This document shows positions 1-16,996 of a DNA stretch of 64,000 bases, in pieces (within the stretch, counting starts at the first letter, position 1; each line of letters opens with the position of its first letter). The position numbers and the translations under genes were made by a program. The notes beneath the pieces are model-generated. The model was not told the DNA's origin. It ran no database searches and was given only the letters and a program-made list of their open reading frames with translations. Source of the DNA: Lanius collurio. Taxonomy: Eukaryota > Chordata > Aves > Passeriformes > Laniidae. The stretch is taken from contig JACBWW010000046.1 in the NCBI GenBank assembly GCA_020086605.1, positions 3,721,279 through 3,785,278 of the forward strand. The letters are read 5' to 3'.

Positions 1-5055
<5,055 letters not shown>

Positions 5056-6050
5056 AAGGTGACAGATGGGAGGTGACCAGATCACACCTTCTTGGAGAAG
5101 TCAGCGTTAGACATCGACTTCTGCAATTAAACCGTGCAGTGATAATCAAAAGCCTTATGCATTTTCTGTGTATTGCTTGTATTTCAGAAGACAAAGTCAC
5201 CATTTCAGCTTTCGTTGATCCTTGGTATAACTTTTTAGTTGTCTCATGTAAAACTTAAATTTGAGTAAGGTTTTTTTAGAAGGCTAATATCAGTTTATCT
5301 GTTGAATGTGTTTGATTTAGTGTAATCTGGGAATGGCAGAAAAATATATATATATAAAAATGTTAACCAGTTCCTTGGCTGGAACCAGTTATGTTCACCT
5401 TAACTTTCACAGAATGATTAATATTAATAATCTGTGGTTTGCACATCTTGTGTAGTTCTGTAGAATAGCTCTGCACTCCGTATCCTGGCTCAAAAACCTT
5501 CCTGATCTGGCTCATTAAAGGTTTATTTTAACGACCATGTGTGCAGCATGTAAAATCCAAGCTCAGTGATCAGAAACCTTTAACACTACCCTATTTCTTT
5601 TTGTGCAATTACTGTATTGAATTCGTATGTATATTTGGAACCTTCCCTGAGCTTATGTTGAGTTCTTCTCCCTTAGTTTGGTTTTGTGGCATTTAGTTGT
5701 TAGATTCAGATAGAGTTGCTCTAAAGCTTGTCAGTATTTTTGGTTATGACTTGGTTTATCCTGTAACTTCCTATTTCCAGGGTCTGTTCTGGTATAGCTC
5801 ACTTGTGAATGTGACTGTAGTTGTAAACTGAAAACTACTTGGGCTTATATAAACTTTTTAGATCAACTTTTTATGAGCAAGTAGCATTACTGCTGCAGTC
5901 AGAGCATTGTTCCCTTTTTTTGGAAAGCTGCAGTCTAAAGAGAATGAAGAGTTAGTGTTCTGCAGTTGATAAACCTGAGAGTTTTATTAAGGGACTTTAT
6001 ATTGGCATAAATTCTGCAACCCTATAATAAATGTTTCTCTAAAACTTTGG
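5056..6050 (+). other. ITM2A: ITM2A 3' UTR
   Basis: An AT-rich tail follows the stop codon for about 1 kb. It contains a short (TA)n run near 5345-5356, an ATTAAA near 5513 that could be an alternative polyadenylation signal, and a canonical AATAAA at 6026-6031 followed by GT-rich sequence from about 6049. The exact cleavage site is inferred. Confidence 0.75.
6026..6031 (+). terminator. Polyadenylation signal AATAAA of ITM2A
   Basis: A canonical hexamer lies about 970 bases after the ITM2A stop, with a downstream TGTTTGTGTG element about 20 bases later. That is the expected layout of a vertebrate cleavage site. Confidence 0.75.
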
Positions 6051-8683
6051 TGTTTGTGTGACTTTGTGGTGCTCAGAGGTGAGGGGAGTGATGCTGTGGG
6101 CCTGGGGCAGCATACAGTGCTCTTCTCTTACCCCTCCTACTTCTTTTTGACCATGTGAAGCTGAATTTCCTCTTCCTGGTGCTGTGGAAGTGCTTTGTGA
6201 AGCCAGACAAGCTCGAGGAACAGAGGGAAGAACAAACAGCTCTCTCTGAACAGGATCCCCCAGGGGCAGCTCTGGGGCGTGTTCACTGCAAGGGCAGGGT
6301 GCATTTACAATTCATTTGAATATTGCTGGTGACGAGGCTGTGATTGAAGGTTTGCCTGTCCCCGGCTGTTCGTGGGTGTTAATGAGGGGCTGTTCAGCAC
6401 ATCGGGACAGGCAGAGGTTAATGAACCCTCAGCTCTGACCCTGAGCTTTGCTGGAAGCTCAGACCAGGAGAGTCCTGCCCTGAAACTGCTGGGGCTCAGA
6501 GCTAAACGGTTGCTGAGCCCTTGTGGCTTTCCTGGAAAGTACCTGGGATTGTGCAGCTCGAAGGAAAGCAGCAGGATTTCTGCACAGAGAGCAGTGGGGA
6601 GGGAGAGGTGCCTGTAGGAGTTGCTGCTCTGCCATTGCTCAGGAAACTGCAGGAGAAAGGAGAACACAGGAATTTTAGCACAGAAACTAACACAGCTCTT
6701 CCCCCAACGATGTGTCCCAAAACTAGAGCTTTGGCTCTAAAATAGTATGTGTAGGAGAGTATTTCAGTAAATTGAAGTATATAATGAAATAAAGTGCTGT
6801 AGAAAGCTCTAATTCCTGTCGCTGTCAGCCAGGTTTCCTTCACTCAGAAGTGTTACTGGGAGAAGCAGCTGTGCTGGGAAGGTTTTCCTCCAGACTTTGT
6901 GCCTTGGGACAAGGGCTAATTTACTGCTCCTCTGGATTGGCTGAGAGGATAACCAGGATGGGTTCTTTTTGTAACCTTGAGTGGAAGGACTTGGAGATGT
7001 GTTGGTTGTGGAGAGCAAGAAGTAGCATTGAGGTGTGATTATATGGAAAATAAACCCCAGGAGTTGTTCTTTCCAGCTCAGAGTGTCCATGCAGTGGCTG
7101 CACCTCCAGCCAGGAATGCTGGACCTGCTTCCATATGGGCTGGAACACTTTCTATACCTTTGGAAACAAAGTGAAGTCAGTTCTTTAAGATGTTATTGGA
7201 TGTTCCAGGCCAGGAGCCAGGGACAGCAGGAACAGATTGTTCTCACCTGCTCTCAGGTGAGCAGGGAGCTGGGTTTGGTCACACGTGTGCTCTGCTGGGC
7301 TTGCTGCCTATCCCTAAGCGTTTTAGGCTGGGGCTGGGTGTCCAAGCCAAAATACTGGAATTTTCAGGTACTCCTGGGATCTTCTAATGCTGTGTTTGGC
7401 TTTGAGCAGTTCCTGTGTTCAGCTGGGCTGTTGAAGCAGGAGGGAGCATGAGTTGGAGGAGTCCTTTGCACCAGTAGATGGCACAGGCAGCAAGCACTTG
7501 GGTGTAAAGTGTGTGTAACTGATAAAAAGGGGGGGCATTCATCCGACAGTTTTTCAGCTATTTTACCAAAATTAAACCTAAAAATGGTTTGATCAAAGCT
7601 TCCTCCAGCTGGTGCTTCGTGTCTCGGCTTAATTTGTATCTACAGTAAGGAACATTTTTATAATAGAACTGTAACTGTGTAAAACCCTGTAAATACCTGA
7701 GTAGAGCTGTACTGCAGGCATGGGTGTGGTGACTGAGGGGTTGACACTGCCGGGATGCAAATACAAACTCATTTACTGTAAGAGCTTCATTTACATCTGT
7801 GTTTACTGCAAAAGCATCCTGTGGGCACGGGGCAGTCAGCAGCATCTCTGCAGGCACTTTGGACTGCTTCCTTGGGGAAGCTGGCAGGTTTATTTTCTGA
7901 CCCTATAAATTAAAAATTAGGTGTGAATTTGAAATACCTCTATGAATGTGAAGCTGGCAATGCAGTGCTTTGAATATTTCCTCTTGCAGCATTACATGTG
8001 AGTTCATTTTGGTTTTTTTTAACCAGAAAAGCACATGAGAAATCATTATTAGGAAGACAGTTGATTTTGGTTCTCGGAGGAGATGCTGTTGCCCTTTGCA
8101 GAACTTGCTGCTCTGTGTGACTTCTGAGGTGTGGGTGGCTGTGGTGACAGACTCTTCCATTAGAGTATGTAATAGTCTAAATTAGAACTTCAGTCTCCTC
8201 CAGCCTTACTGTTTATAAAAATCTATAAAAATTGAACTTCTTTGCATATATAAATATCTTGAGATGAAGATCTGGAGAAAAAAAAATAAGGGTAGTGTGG
8301 AGAACTTTGAAAAACACCCTGAGGCCTCAGGCTGGTATGAAAAGGAGCTTTAGCACCTCAGAGTTGATAAACTGCTTTCTAAACCAGGCTTTTCTGGCCT
8401 TAAGCTCAGCTCTGCTGGGGCCTGTTGCAGCACAGCTGAGCTCTGTGTGACAGTGAGAAACTGTCACTTCCCACCCACAGCAGCTCTCCCAGGGTCTGTG
8501 CAGGGACCTGGGGGACAAAGAGCCTGCTGGGACTCCAGCAAGACTGGGCTGGCTCCCGTGGACTTGATTAGTTCTTGGGAAAACTCCCCAAAATCCAGCT
8601 GTGCTCAGCAGAGTCTGGGGTCAGTGATGGCCAGAATCTCAGCACTGAACAGCCCGGACCTGAGAACTCATGTCCCAGAGTCC

Positions 8684-9175
8684 CAGGATGTTTGGGTTGG
8701 AAGGGACCTTAAAGCCCATCCTGTGCCACCCCCTGCCACAGGCAGGGACATCTTCCCTATTCCAAGTTGCATCAAGCCCTGCCTGACCTGGCCTTGGACA
8801 CTTCCAGGGATCCAGGGACAGTCACAGCTTCTCTGGGCACCCTGTACCAGGGAAGAATTTCTTCTGTGTATCCGAATTTCCCATCTCTCAGTGTGAACCC
8901 AGCCCCTTGTCCTGTCACTACTTCCTGATGAACAGTCCCTCTCCAGCCTCCTTGTAGTCCCTCAGACACTGGAAGGTCTCTTCCTCCAGAACCTTCTTTT
9001 CTCTGGGCTGAGCAGCCCCAGGTCTCCCAGCCTGTCTCCAAAGGGGACATGCTGCAGTCCCCTTAACAGCTTGGCCTCCTCTGGACTCATTCCAGCAGCT
9101 CCCTGTCCTGCTGATGTTGGGGACACCAGCACTGTACACAGCACTGCAGGGGGGGGCTCAGCAGAGCTGTGCAGG
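8684..9175 (-). mobile_element. CR1-type LINE fragment, reverse orientation
   Basis: It begins with the reverse complement of a CR1 3' end (GGTTGGAAGGGACCTTAAAG, then CCACCCCCTGCCA) and continues through GGCCTTGGACACTTCCAGGG and CAGCTTCTCTGGGCACCCTG into the region of the reverse-transcriptase C-terminus (CCTCCTCTGGACTCATTCCA). It is one of the longest CR1 pieces in the window and is 5' truncated, as usual for CR1. The right edge is approximate. Confidence 0.85.
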
Positions 9176-9894
9176 ACCAGATAAACGGGGTGCAGCCCCC
9201 AAAACCTCCACTTTGTTGCTGAATTACCCCCCTGGGAGGGCTGAGCTCGAGGTCAGGCTTGGAAGGATTAAAGCTGCTTTGCCTGTCCTAATTCCAGGCC
9301 GGGTGGGGGATGGCTCTGCTGCCAGCTGTGGCACAGAGCCCAAATGCCAGCACTGATTGAAGCTTCCAGGCTGCCACCAAAATAATTACAATATGGATAA
9401 TTACAGTGACAGTATTGCATTAACATTATTTCTTCATTATGTGAGTATATATTTGTGATATTACCTAGGCAATAGGATGGGTGTATTTCCTGTCTTGAGA
9501 GTAATTAGAGGCTCTCCACCTACCTCTCCACCTCCCAAGGAAATTATTTCTTATAGTTCAACTATTCTGTTTACTTAAATGTATATTCTCTCTTTTTGTG
9601 CTGTGACAGCCCTGAATTCCACCTTAACAGATGTGAAAGTGAGTTTCCTGTCTGCAGACTCATTCTCACTGTGGATGGTGGTTTGTGTTTGGGTTCTCCT
9701 GAGCTGTTCCATTTTTGGGCTTGTTGATGTTCGAAGCTGTTGTGGGTTAAATCCATGTGTGGACACCTGATTCTGGAACGAGGAACTGCCTTCCTACAGA
9801 CCTAATCCCTTGTTGGTGTGGAACCCAGTGCTTTTATTCTGGAATGAGAGTGTCAGCATGTGGGACTCATCAGGAACAGATCCATGCATAGACG

Positions 9895-10125
9895 AGGTTT
9901 AAAAGGGATATTGGGAAGAAATCCTTCCCTGTGAGGGTGGGCAGGCCCTGGCACAGGGTGCCCGCAGAAGCTGTGGCTGCCCCTGGATCCCTGGAAGTGT
10001 CCAAGGCCAGGCTGGATGGGTTTGGAGCAACCTGGGATAGGGGAAGGTGTCCTGCCCAGGGCAGGGAGTGGAATGAGATCACCTTAAAGGTCCCTTCCCA
10101 CTGAAGCCATTTCTGTGGATAAACC
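9895..10125 (+). mobile_element. CR1-type LINE 3' fragment, forward orientation
   Basis: It carries the diagnostic order TTAAAAGGGATATTGGGAAG, CCTTCCCTGTGAGGGTGG, AGAAGCTGTGGCTGCCCC, AGTGTCCAAGGCCAGGCTGG and ACCTTAAAGGTCCCTTCC. Only about 230 bases of the 3' region remain, and the terminal ATTCTRTG repeats have decayed. Confidence 0.85.
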
Positions 10126-10867
10126 TGCACCTTCCACCTGGTGCCCCAAAATCCCTTGTGAGGGAAGGGCTGTGGAGGATTTGTGTTTCTGTGGGGTGAT
10201 GATCTCAGTGGTAAGTAATTCACTACTTCGGATTCTCTACCCTTGGGGACCATAACTTTGGTCATCTTGTGTTTTCAGCCCTTTGCACTAATTAATCCTT
10301 ACTTTTTTAAAAATAAGAGTGATGTAGAAGCTCCACTTCAGACCACCCTTCCTTTACCAGAGTTTATTGTCACCCAGCCTGAAGCTGGAAACAGTTAAGG
10401 CTTTGCCTCCTCATATCATGACAAAAAAACCCCAAACAGGGGGGAGGATCAGACTTTCACACAACCCAGGGCTGACACTTCCGTGGTGAGCAGAGCGGCT
10501 GCTGCTTCCCACCCATGAGCAGCCCCGGGGCACAGGAAGGCTCTGTGCTTATCAGATCCATCTGTGCCTCACTGTGAGCTGCCTTCCTGTGGGGACGGGT
10601 CCTCTTCCTCCCCTCACGGCTCCCCGGAGTCGCAGGGCACTGCTGGATCCCTGGAGGATGCTCCAGAGCCACAGCTCCTTCTCTTCCCACCATTCTCCAA
10701 GGGTTTGCCGTGGTGAGGCTGCACTGGTGGAGGTGGCTGAGCACAGCTTGCCCCAGGATTTCTGCCTGCTGGCGCTGCTTTCCCTCTGGATCAAGACCCT
10801 TGATTGAGGGAAAGCCAAATTTGTGGCTGTCTTGAGTAAAAAGTGAGCTCCAGATCTTGCCAGCCTT

Positions 10868-10965
10868 TAGAATCCCAGAATGGTTTGGGGTGGAAGGAAC
10901 CTCAAAGCCAATCCCGTTCCAACCCCCTGCCAGTTCACCTCCCACTCGACCAGGTTCCTAGACCA
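10868..10965 (-). mobile_element. Short CR1-type LINE 3' fragment, reverse orientation
   Basis: AATCCCAGAATGGTTTGGGG, then GGAACCTCAAAGCC and CCAACCCCCTGCCA, is the reverse complement of a CR1 3' terminus. The match fades after about 100 bases. Confidence 0.75.
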
Positions 10966-13099
10966 GGAACACTTTGTGTTTCTCCAATAAATATCCCATT
11001 TGCAGATATATTGGATGACATGTGCATTTATCCTTTTGCAGACTCCCAGTATTTGTTGTTTCTCAGTGCAGCTGATGGTGTCCCTCCACAAAACTCTTCA
11101 TTCTGCTTTCTTCATATAATTTGATTTTCTTGGGTTTTTGTGTTTTCATTTATATTTTCTTTGAAAAAACAAACCAGAACCCTCTTGTGCTCGAAGGCAA
11201 GATGTGTCCTCGCTGCAGAGCTGGGATTTATGGCAGAGCACGGTGATGATTTGAACCAGATCTCACCAGGGATTTGAAGTTCCACGAGAGACTCTTGGGC
11301 TGGGGCAGACAAGCCCAGAGGGAGAAATTTGGGGTGAAGGAACTCAAAGAGCAGCATGATACCAATGTGGGCAGTACTGCTGTCCTTTTTGGATTTGGGA
11401 TGGTGCTGCTTTGGGATTTTTAGGCTGTTAAGCAGCAGGAACAGGCTGGGCTGTGAACTTGGATGGTTTGTGTTGATTCACTTAAATAAGAAACTTCTCA
11501 TTCAACCAGAATCTCAGAGCTCTCTTGAGTTTCAGCTTCTGTTTCGCTCAGGTCTCCTGGGAACTTTCTCTGAAGCTGTGCAGGCTTTTGTGTGACCACA
11601 GGGAGTTACCCTGCCATTAAATATCCAGTGTCCTGCGACTGTGGATTTGTCCCAGATAATGGCACTGATCACAGGACTGCTGATCTGACAGCACATGAGG
11701 GAAACAAGTCAGCCAAAGCCAGAGTTTAGGGGGGTTAAAATCTTTAAAATAAGTTTTTTCTCTTGGGACTTGTGGGAGCACAAGTGAGGAGGCAAAGCTG
11801 GATGTTGTGGGTGGTAAAAGCCATGACCTCCATGAGCTGGAGCCTCACCAAGATATTCCCTTTCCACAGCACTATTGGGCCACTGGGAAAATGGGAGATG
11901 AGTTAAGAGTGGTTCATGCTCACAAGTCCTTATGGCACTCGATTACATCATTGTGTTCATCCTGCCTTTGCTGGTTGCTTGGGCTTTTCATTTTCTGCCC
12001 TGAATTCAGGGGAAAAAAAGTGGGAGTAGAAATGGCATCAAAAATAATCATCTTGATGATTGGAGCTCAACCACGTGGTGACCATGAAGGTACCTGATCT
12101 CCAAGGATCTTCAAACTCCTCTAACCTCATGGTGGCACTCTGTGTAGCCCAGACCAAACATTGGCCCTGACTGGCTTGGTCTGACCTAAGGTGCAGGAAC
12201 AGAGCTGGAAGCAGGAACCAGAACCAGGCCCTTCCCTCTGAGGCAGTGACACTACTACGTTTTATCACCATTATTTTGTTCTCATGGCTTTATATAACCG
12301 AATCTTTTTTTCTAAATCAGATTTTTTGGCCACAGCTGTAGATCTTGTAGATCAAATTCTCAGAGTTTATCAGCCCAAAGGCTGCAGCTCCTCTGCCCTG
12401 ACGCAACTGGCAGCATGAACCAGGCCCTGCCCTGATGGGTCCAGCTTATTTTTGGTCATGGTCTTTATCAGAACATCTCTGACAAGATTTTAGCTTTTTG
12501 TTTTTGTATTTGACAGGTGGGCTCATATTTGGGTCACTCTCTGGAGGTGGTTTTTGGTTATTGACATCTGAGGAACAGAGTCCAGCATTGCCAGGGGTGC
12601 TCTGTGTGTGCGTTTACACCCAACAAACTGGGGCTGAGGCTCGTTTTTAACAGCAAAGTGAAAAGGAAGTAAGCAGTGCAGTAAAATGTGCCAAAGCTGC
12701 CTTAACCCCAGCAAGAAAATCTAACGAGTTACAGAGAAACGGGGACTCTGCTCAGGATGTTGAGCAACCATGTGACAAAACAGCAAATGAAACAGTGCTG
12801 GTAAAAGATGTGTGAGGGGGCAAAAATTCTGCTTTGGTAAGAGAAGCTGTAAATGAGCCCCTTTCACGGTGAAAGATCTCTGGGATTCCATGGATGGCTC
12901 GTGGCGATGGCAGAGTTAAAGAGGGCACTGGAAGTGCTGGAGGACACTCCCAGCTCGGGGGCAGGAGTGGCTGGGGATGCTGAGCATCGTGAGGGGTCAC
13001 CTCCCCCGCGGCTGGGCCACAAATCCCGCAGAGGAGCTGAAAAGGGGAGCGGCTGCTGCCGGGGCAGGAGGGAGGTGCTCAAAGCAGCAACGACGTGGA

Positions 13100-13460
13100 A
13101 CTAAAGCAGGGAATTCACCATCTCAGCCCTCGGGGATCACGGGCCGTTCGGGCGGGTGGCCATGCGGGGGCCGGCTCTGACCAGAGCCCCGCCTTGCCGA
13201 GGCGGCAGGGGCAGCTCCCAGGGCCGTTGGTGGCGGCCGCGCCTCAGCAGGCCCAGAAGAAGCCCCGAGGAAGCCGCCGTGTCTCCCTCACGGGGACAGC
13301 GGCAGGGGAAGAGGCGGTGCCCGAGGGCGTGAGGGGTTGTGCTGGGCTGGGAGCGCGGCGGAGGCGATGGAAGCGGGGCAGGGTCGGAGCCGGGCCGGAG
13401 CTCCGCTTCCTCCTGACCCTGCCGCCCTCACGCCCCTTGTGCCTGTCAGAACAGTCTCTG
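13100..13460. promoter_or_regulatory. CpG island with no assigned gene
   Basis: I count about 30 CpG dinucleotides in 13141-13440, far above the flanks, with GC-box-like runs and a GCGGCCGCG motif. An open frame runs through it on the plus strand (about 13095-13799), but high GC alone makes long open frames likely and I see no domain in it. The island lies between the convergent ends of ITM2A and GPR174, where neither gene should start. It may be the promoter of an unannotated non-coding RNA or another regulatory element. Confidence 0.55.
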
Positions 13461-13797
13461 CTGGTTCTGAACGGCTCCCCAGGCATCCGTCAGACCACCC
13501 CTGAGGCTGCACGCAGCCACCATGGCTCTCCTTTTGGCCTGGCACGAATTAAACTTGGTTCTGTGCCCAGAAGCCGCTTGTCACTTCAGCACAGAGGCAG
13601 CCTGGTGAGGGCACTGGCAGAGCCCTCCGTGCTTTGCTGCTCGGTGATAACAACGCCCTGGGGGAGGGCTGCGACCAGAGGAAACCCTTCCTGCAGAGTA
13701 AAGGGCATATTTTGGGCTTTGGGGTTTTTTATTCTCAGTTACATTCCCATTCAGATTCCTATTCCAGTGCTGCAGATCAGGTTATTCAGGTTATTTT

Positions 13798-13872
13798 AGG
13801 GATTCACTGAATATTCTGAGCTGGAAGGGACTCCCAAGGATCACTGAGTCCAGCTCGTGCATCCTGAGACAC
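13798..13872 (-). mobile_element. CR1-like 3' fragment, reverse orientation
   Basis: GAATATTCTGAGCTGGAAGG, then GACTCCCAAGGATCACTGAG and TCCAGCTC, resembles the reverse complement of the 3' end of a different, older CR1 subfamily from the others here. Only about 75 bases are recognisable. Confidence 0.55.
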
Positions 13873-14588
13873 TGAAAATACAGAGGCATGGAAAAAACAC
13901 CCATGTCAGGAAAATCCACCTCCTGGTAATCTAAGGAATATCTTCATTCTCCAGTTGTTGGTGGCAGCATCACCAGGGGTTTGTGAGACCTCAGTGTGGC
14001 CCCAGCAGATCCCACCTGGGGCAGAGGTGCCCTGGGGGGGCAGGGAGGTGTCCCCTGAGTTTGTCTCGTGTCACCAACCCCGGCCATTGCACCAGCTTCC
14101 TGTAAAGAGAGAGAATTAACACCCATTTGAATAAGCCCCATTACCGTGGCAGGAGGGGAAGGCGCTGCTGCACCCACGGGATTTTCTAGGTGGAAAACTT
14201 CAGCTGCCTGAGGTTTCTTTCACTGAACAATTTCTGAAGTTCTGACACCACTTTATGTAACAGCGTTTTCCCCTTCAGGAGCTAAAAGTGACTCTGGGGG
14301 GTCTCAGGGCCATCCTGCTCCCCTCCCACGGCGGCCAGAAAGGACAGGGATGGGCTGGATTCTTGCAGCTGGAGGAATTCCCATTATCTTGGGAAACCTG
14401 TCCCTTGGTTTTTCTCACCAGTGCAAGAAGAAAGGTAAAATAATTTCATAAAAGCATTTAAAATGTTCTGCAGGTGCTCAAGGGGCATCAAATCTAGGTG
14501 GTGCCACATGTTCGTGTGTATTGGTGATGCAGGGAGTAGAAGGAGACAAGAATTACATTTTAAAAATGTTTTTTTTAGAAATTATTAT

Positions 14589-14594
14589 TTTATT
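14589..14594 (-). terminator. Candidate polyadenylation signal for GPR174
   Basis: On the minus strand this reads AATAAA, in a very AT-rich patch about 1.36 kb past the GPR174 stop codon. It is the most plausible end of the GPR174 transcript I see, but the assignment is inferred. Confidence 0.35.
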
Positions 14595-15954
14595 ATATAC
14601 AACAGGAAATATAAAAATAAATATTTTTTTCATCACTCTGCATGTGCTTCGTGGTTTCCATGAATTATCAGTGCTTGCTCAGCCATCAGGCACCGGCTCA
14701 GATTCCTGTAGGGAAGAGGTGGCGGAGTTTTCTTTTATTGTATGAAAGAGTTTTTGAAAAGAAAGAGAAAACTTCCTGTGTTCTGACAGAAACATCATCT
14801 TCACATCATTTTCCTACAATGTGTATGTCCCTTATATAAATTATAAAACAACATTTGCATAAATAAAAAACAATACTGTCACAGTATTTTACACTTCCAA
14901 ATGTAATGTTTCCAATGTTCACAGAAAAATAACATTTTACAAGAAGGTGCAAACGAAATATCAAAGTTAAGCCCAAAGCTTCTGTGGTTTGAATTTAAAG
15001 GAAATCCTATTAAAAATACATCCATGTTTGAGCCTTTCTTAAAAATCTCTTGTGGCACCTTTGACTCTGCTTCCAGGGAGTTCCCATTACAGCAAACTTC
15101 AGAAAGGTTTGGATCCTCTGTTTGAATCCTGCTGCTGTTGATGAGGAGTGGATGTGATGGCTGTAGGTCAGTTATCAACGGAAGGGAAATAATTTGCCCC
15201 ATTTTTGGTGAAAAGAGGACCTGAAAGGCTTGATGGACACCTGGCTTGAATAAATACCCTCCAAGCAAAACCCCTTGGTTCAAAATTCGCAACCCCATGG
15301 CTCCAACTCTTCTTCCCATACAGAAGTGGGAACTGATGGCAGAAAAATAGTGTGTGGAAGCTTCACTGACTGTGTGATTTGGGGTGATGGCATTTGCTGC
15401 ACCCCAAAATGAGGCTTCATTAATTATTTAAATGGGAAGTCCTTTGAGGCCACCTTCTGCTCCTCGCTCCCTGCTCAGCATGGCTGGAGCAGTTTCTGGA
15501 GCACTTTCTGGAGAAGCAATCTCTGCTGGATTGTCTTGTGCTTCAGAAACAGAGAATATTGTGGCATCCAGTACTTTTTAGGATGGAATTCTTTCTGCAC
15601 AGGGAGACCTCAGAATCTTTGCTGTTTTTTGCTGGTCAGGACATGGCTGGGTGATGCCCTGGGTCACAGGGGGGCACGGTGTCACCTGTCCCATGGGTCT
15701 GTGACCTCCTGCTGCCCAGCTGAGGAATAGAAATGCTCCTATTTATAGTCAGTGAAAATTTGCAACTGAAGTGTTAACACATTTTTGATCAGGTTTGGGG
15801 TTTTGGGGGGGAGATTGCTTGTTTAATCCAACCCTAACTGAAAGCAGAAGTTTGAGTTGTTGTTCACAGCATCCTGAGGGAAAAAAAAAACTGTGGCAAA
15901 AGCCAAAATCTAATGAATATTGGAAGCACTGGCAGCTGTTTGGGAAGGGCAGCT
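14595..15954 (-). other. GPR174: Probable GPR174 3' UTR and flank
   Basis: This AT-rich sequence lies downstream of the GPR174 stop, with no coding signal on either strand. Its length is set only by the candidate AATAAA at 14589-14594, so the true 3' UTR could be shorter or longer. Confidence 0.4.
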
Positions 15955-16929
15955 CTAGTATTCCGTGGTGTCCTCCCTGAGCACATCCCTGGAGTGCTTC
16001 CTGCTGTAGCTGAGGGGCTGGAGCTGGATGCTGTCCTGCAGATCCTGCCTGGAGAGGCGTCTCCTGAACTCATCTGTGGTGAAGTAGTAGATGACAGGAT
16101 CCACGCAGGAGTTGAGGCTGGCCAGGCACAAAGCCACGGCGTGGAACACCGAGATCTGCACACAGCCCTCCCGGATCTGCCTGGTTTTCACAAAGAAATC
16201 CAGCGGGAAGCTGATGTGATAAGGTGCAAAGCAAATCAGGAACACCAGGGCGCAGGTGAGGATCATCTTTAAAGCCTTTTTCTTCTCTCCCAGGTCCCGG
16301 GAAGCAGAGTTCCTTTCCTTTAGTGATAAGACTGTCTTCCAGGAGCAGTACAGGATGATGAGCAGGGGGGTCACAAACCCCACCAACTCCCCTAAGGTCA
16401 TCAGCATGATGGAGGTGGGGAGGTCGAGCTTCTTGATGGGAAGATCCACAAAACAGGTGTTTTTATCATCCTGGTGCAGCCTGAGGAGTGGGAAAGGCAG
16501 GCAGCCCACACAGACCACGACCCAGCCCACGATGCTGATGTAGACGTCGCAGATACGCCTGCAGTCGCTGAATTTGAAGGGGTGCATGAGGAACAGGTAC
16601 CTCCTCACACTGATGCACACCAAGAAGTAGATGCTGGCGTACATATTGACGTACTTCAGGTAGAAGCAGAGCATGCAGAGGCCTCCTCCAAACTCCCATG
16701 TGCCCGTCAGGTAGTAAAAAATCCTCAGGGGCAAGGACAGCACCTGTGATAAGTCAGCAATGGCTAAATTGATCATAAATATCACAGCCCTTTTAGTCTC
16801 TTTCATGTATCCATAGAAGACCCACAAGGCCAGGGTGTTCCCAATGAGCCCGGGGATCAGGATCATGGTGTAGGTGACAGCGTAGTAGGCCTTGAGGTCT
16901 GTGTCGCTGCAGTTGGAGCTGTTGCTCAT
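15955..16929 (-). CDS. GPR174: GPR174, lysophosphatidylserine receptor (class A GPCR)
   Basis: This single-exon coding region has 324 codons, close to the usual length of about 330. GPR174 is known as a lymphocyte receptor for lysophosphatidylserine that restrains T- and B-cell responses. Seven membrane segments are evident: TM1 with GN (N31), TM2 with LAIADL (D59), TM3 ending CISVRRY, TM4 with W136, TM5 with P188, TM6 with CFAPYH (P236) and TM7 with DPVIYY (D277, P278, Y281). C85 and C159 should form the TM3-ECL2 disulfide. Sequons at N3 and N6 suggest N-terminal glycosylation. The stretches LWVFYGYMKETKRAVIF and EFRRRLSRQDL are characteristic of GPR174. The DRY motif is changed to RRY, as I recall for mammalian GPR174. 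The start is the first in-frame ATG and gives an N-terminus of family length; leader ATGs lie upstream out of frame. The stop is TAG at 15957-15955. Confidence 0.95.
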   Translation of the reverse strand: MSNSSNCSDTDLKAYYAVTYTMILIPGLIGNTLALWVFYGYMKETKRAVIFMINLAIADLSQVLSLPLRIFYYLTGTWEFGGGLCMLCFYLKYVNMYASIYFLVCISVRRYLFLMHPFKFSDCRRICDVYISIVGWVVVCVGCLPFPLLRLHQDDKNTCFVDLPIKKLDLPTSIMLMTLGELVGFVTPLLIILYCSWKTVLSLKERNSASRDLGEKKKALKMILTCALVFLICFAPYHISFPLDFFVKTRQIREGCVQISVFHAVALCLASLNSCVDPVIYYFTTDEFRRRLSRQDLQDSIQLQPLSYSRKHSRDVLREDTTEY

Positions 16930-16996
16930 GGTTGTGCTCCAGCTCCGTGCTCAGCCCCAGCATCATAACACGTCCATCCTGCCTGTCCTGCAGCCA

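Larger units (their letters stand above)
6051..12950. other. Gene-free spacer between ITM2A and the CpG island
   Basis: I see no coding exon here. Open frames are short (the longest is under 165 codons), lack recognisable motifs, and several fall within CR1 repeats. The identifiable content is three CR1 fragments, listed separately. The rest is unique-looking sequence of moderate GC with AT-rich patches near 8200-8290 and 9370-9460. Confidence 0.6.

Noticed and set aside
13095..13799. 234-codon open frame through the CpG island on the plus strand
   Set aside because: High GC removes stop codons by chance. There is no recognisable domain, the composition is Arg/Gly/Pro/Ala-rich, and no splice or translation context singles it out.
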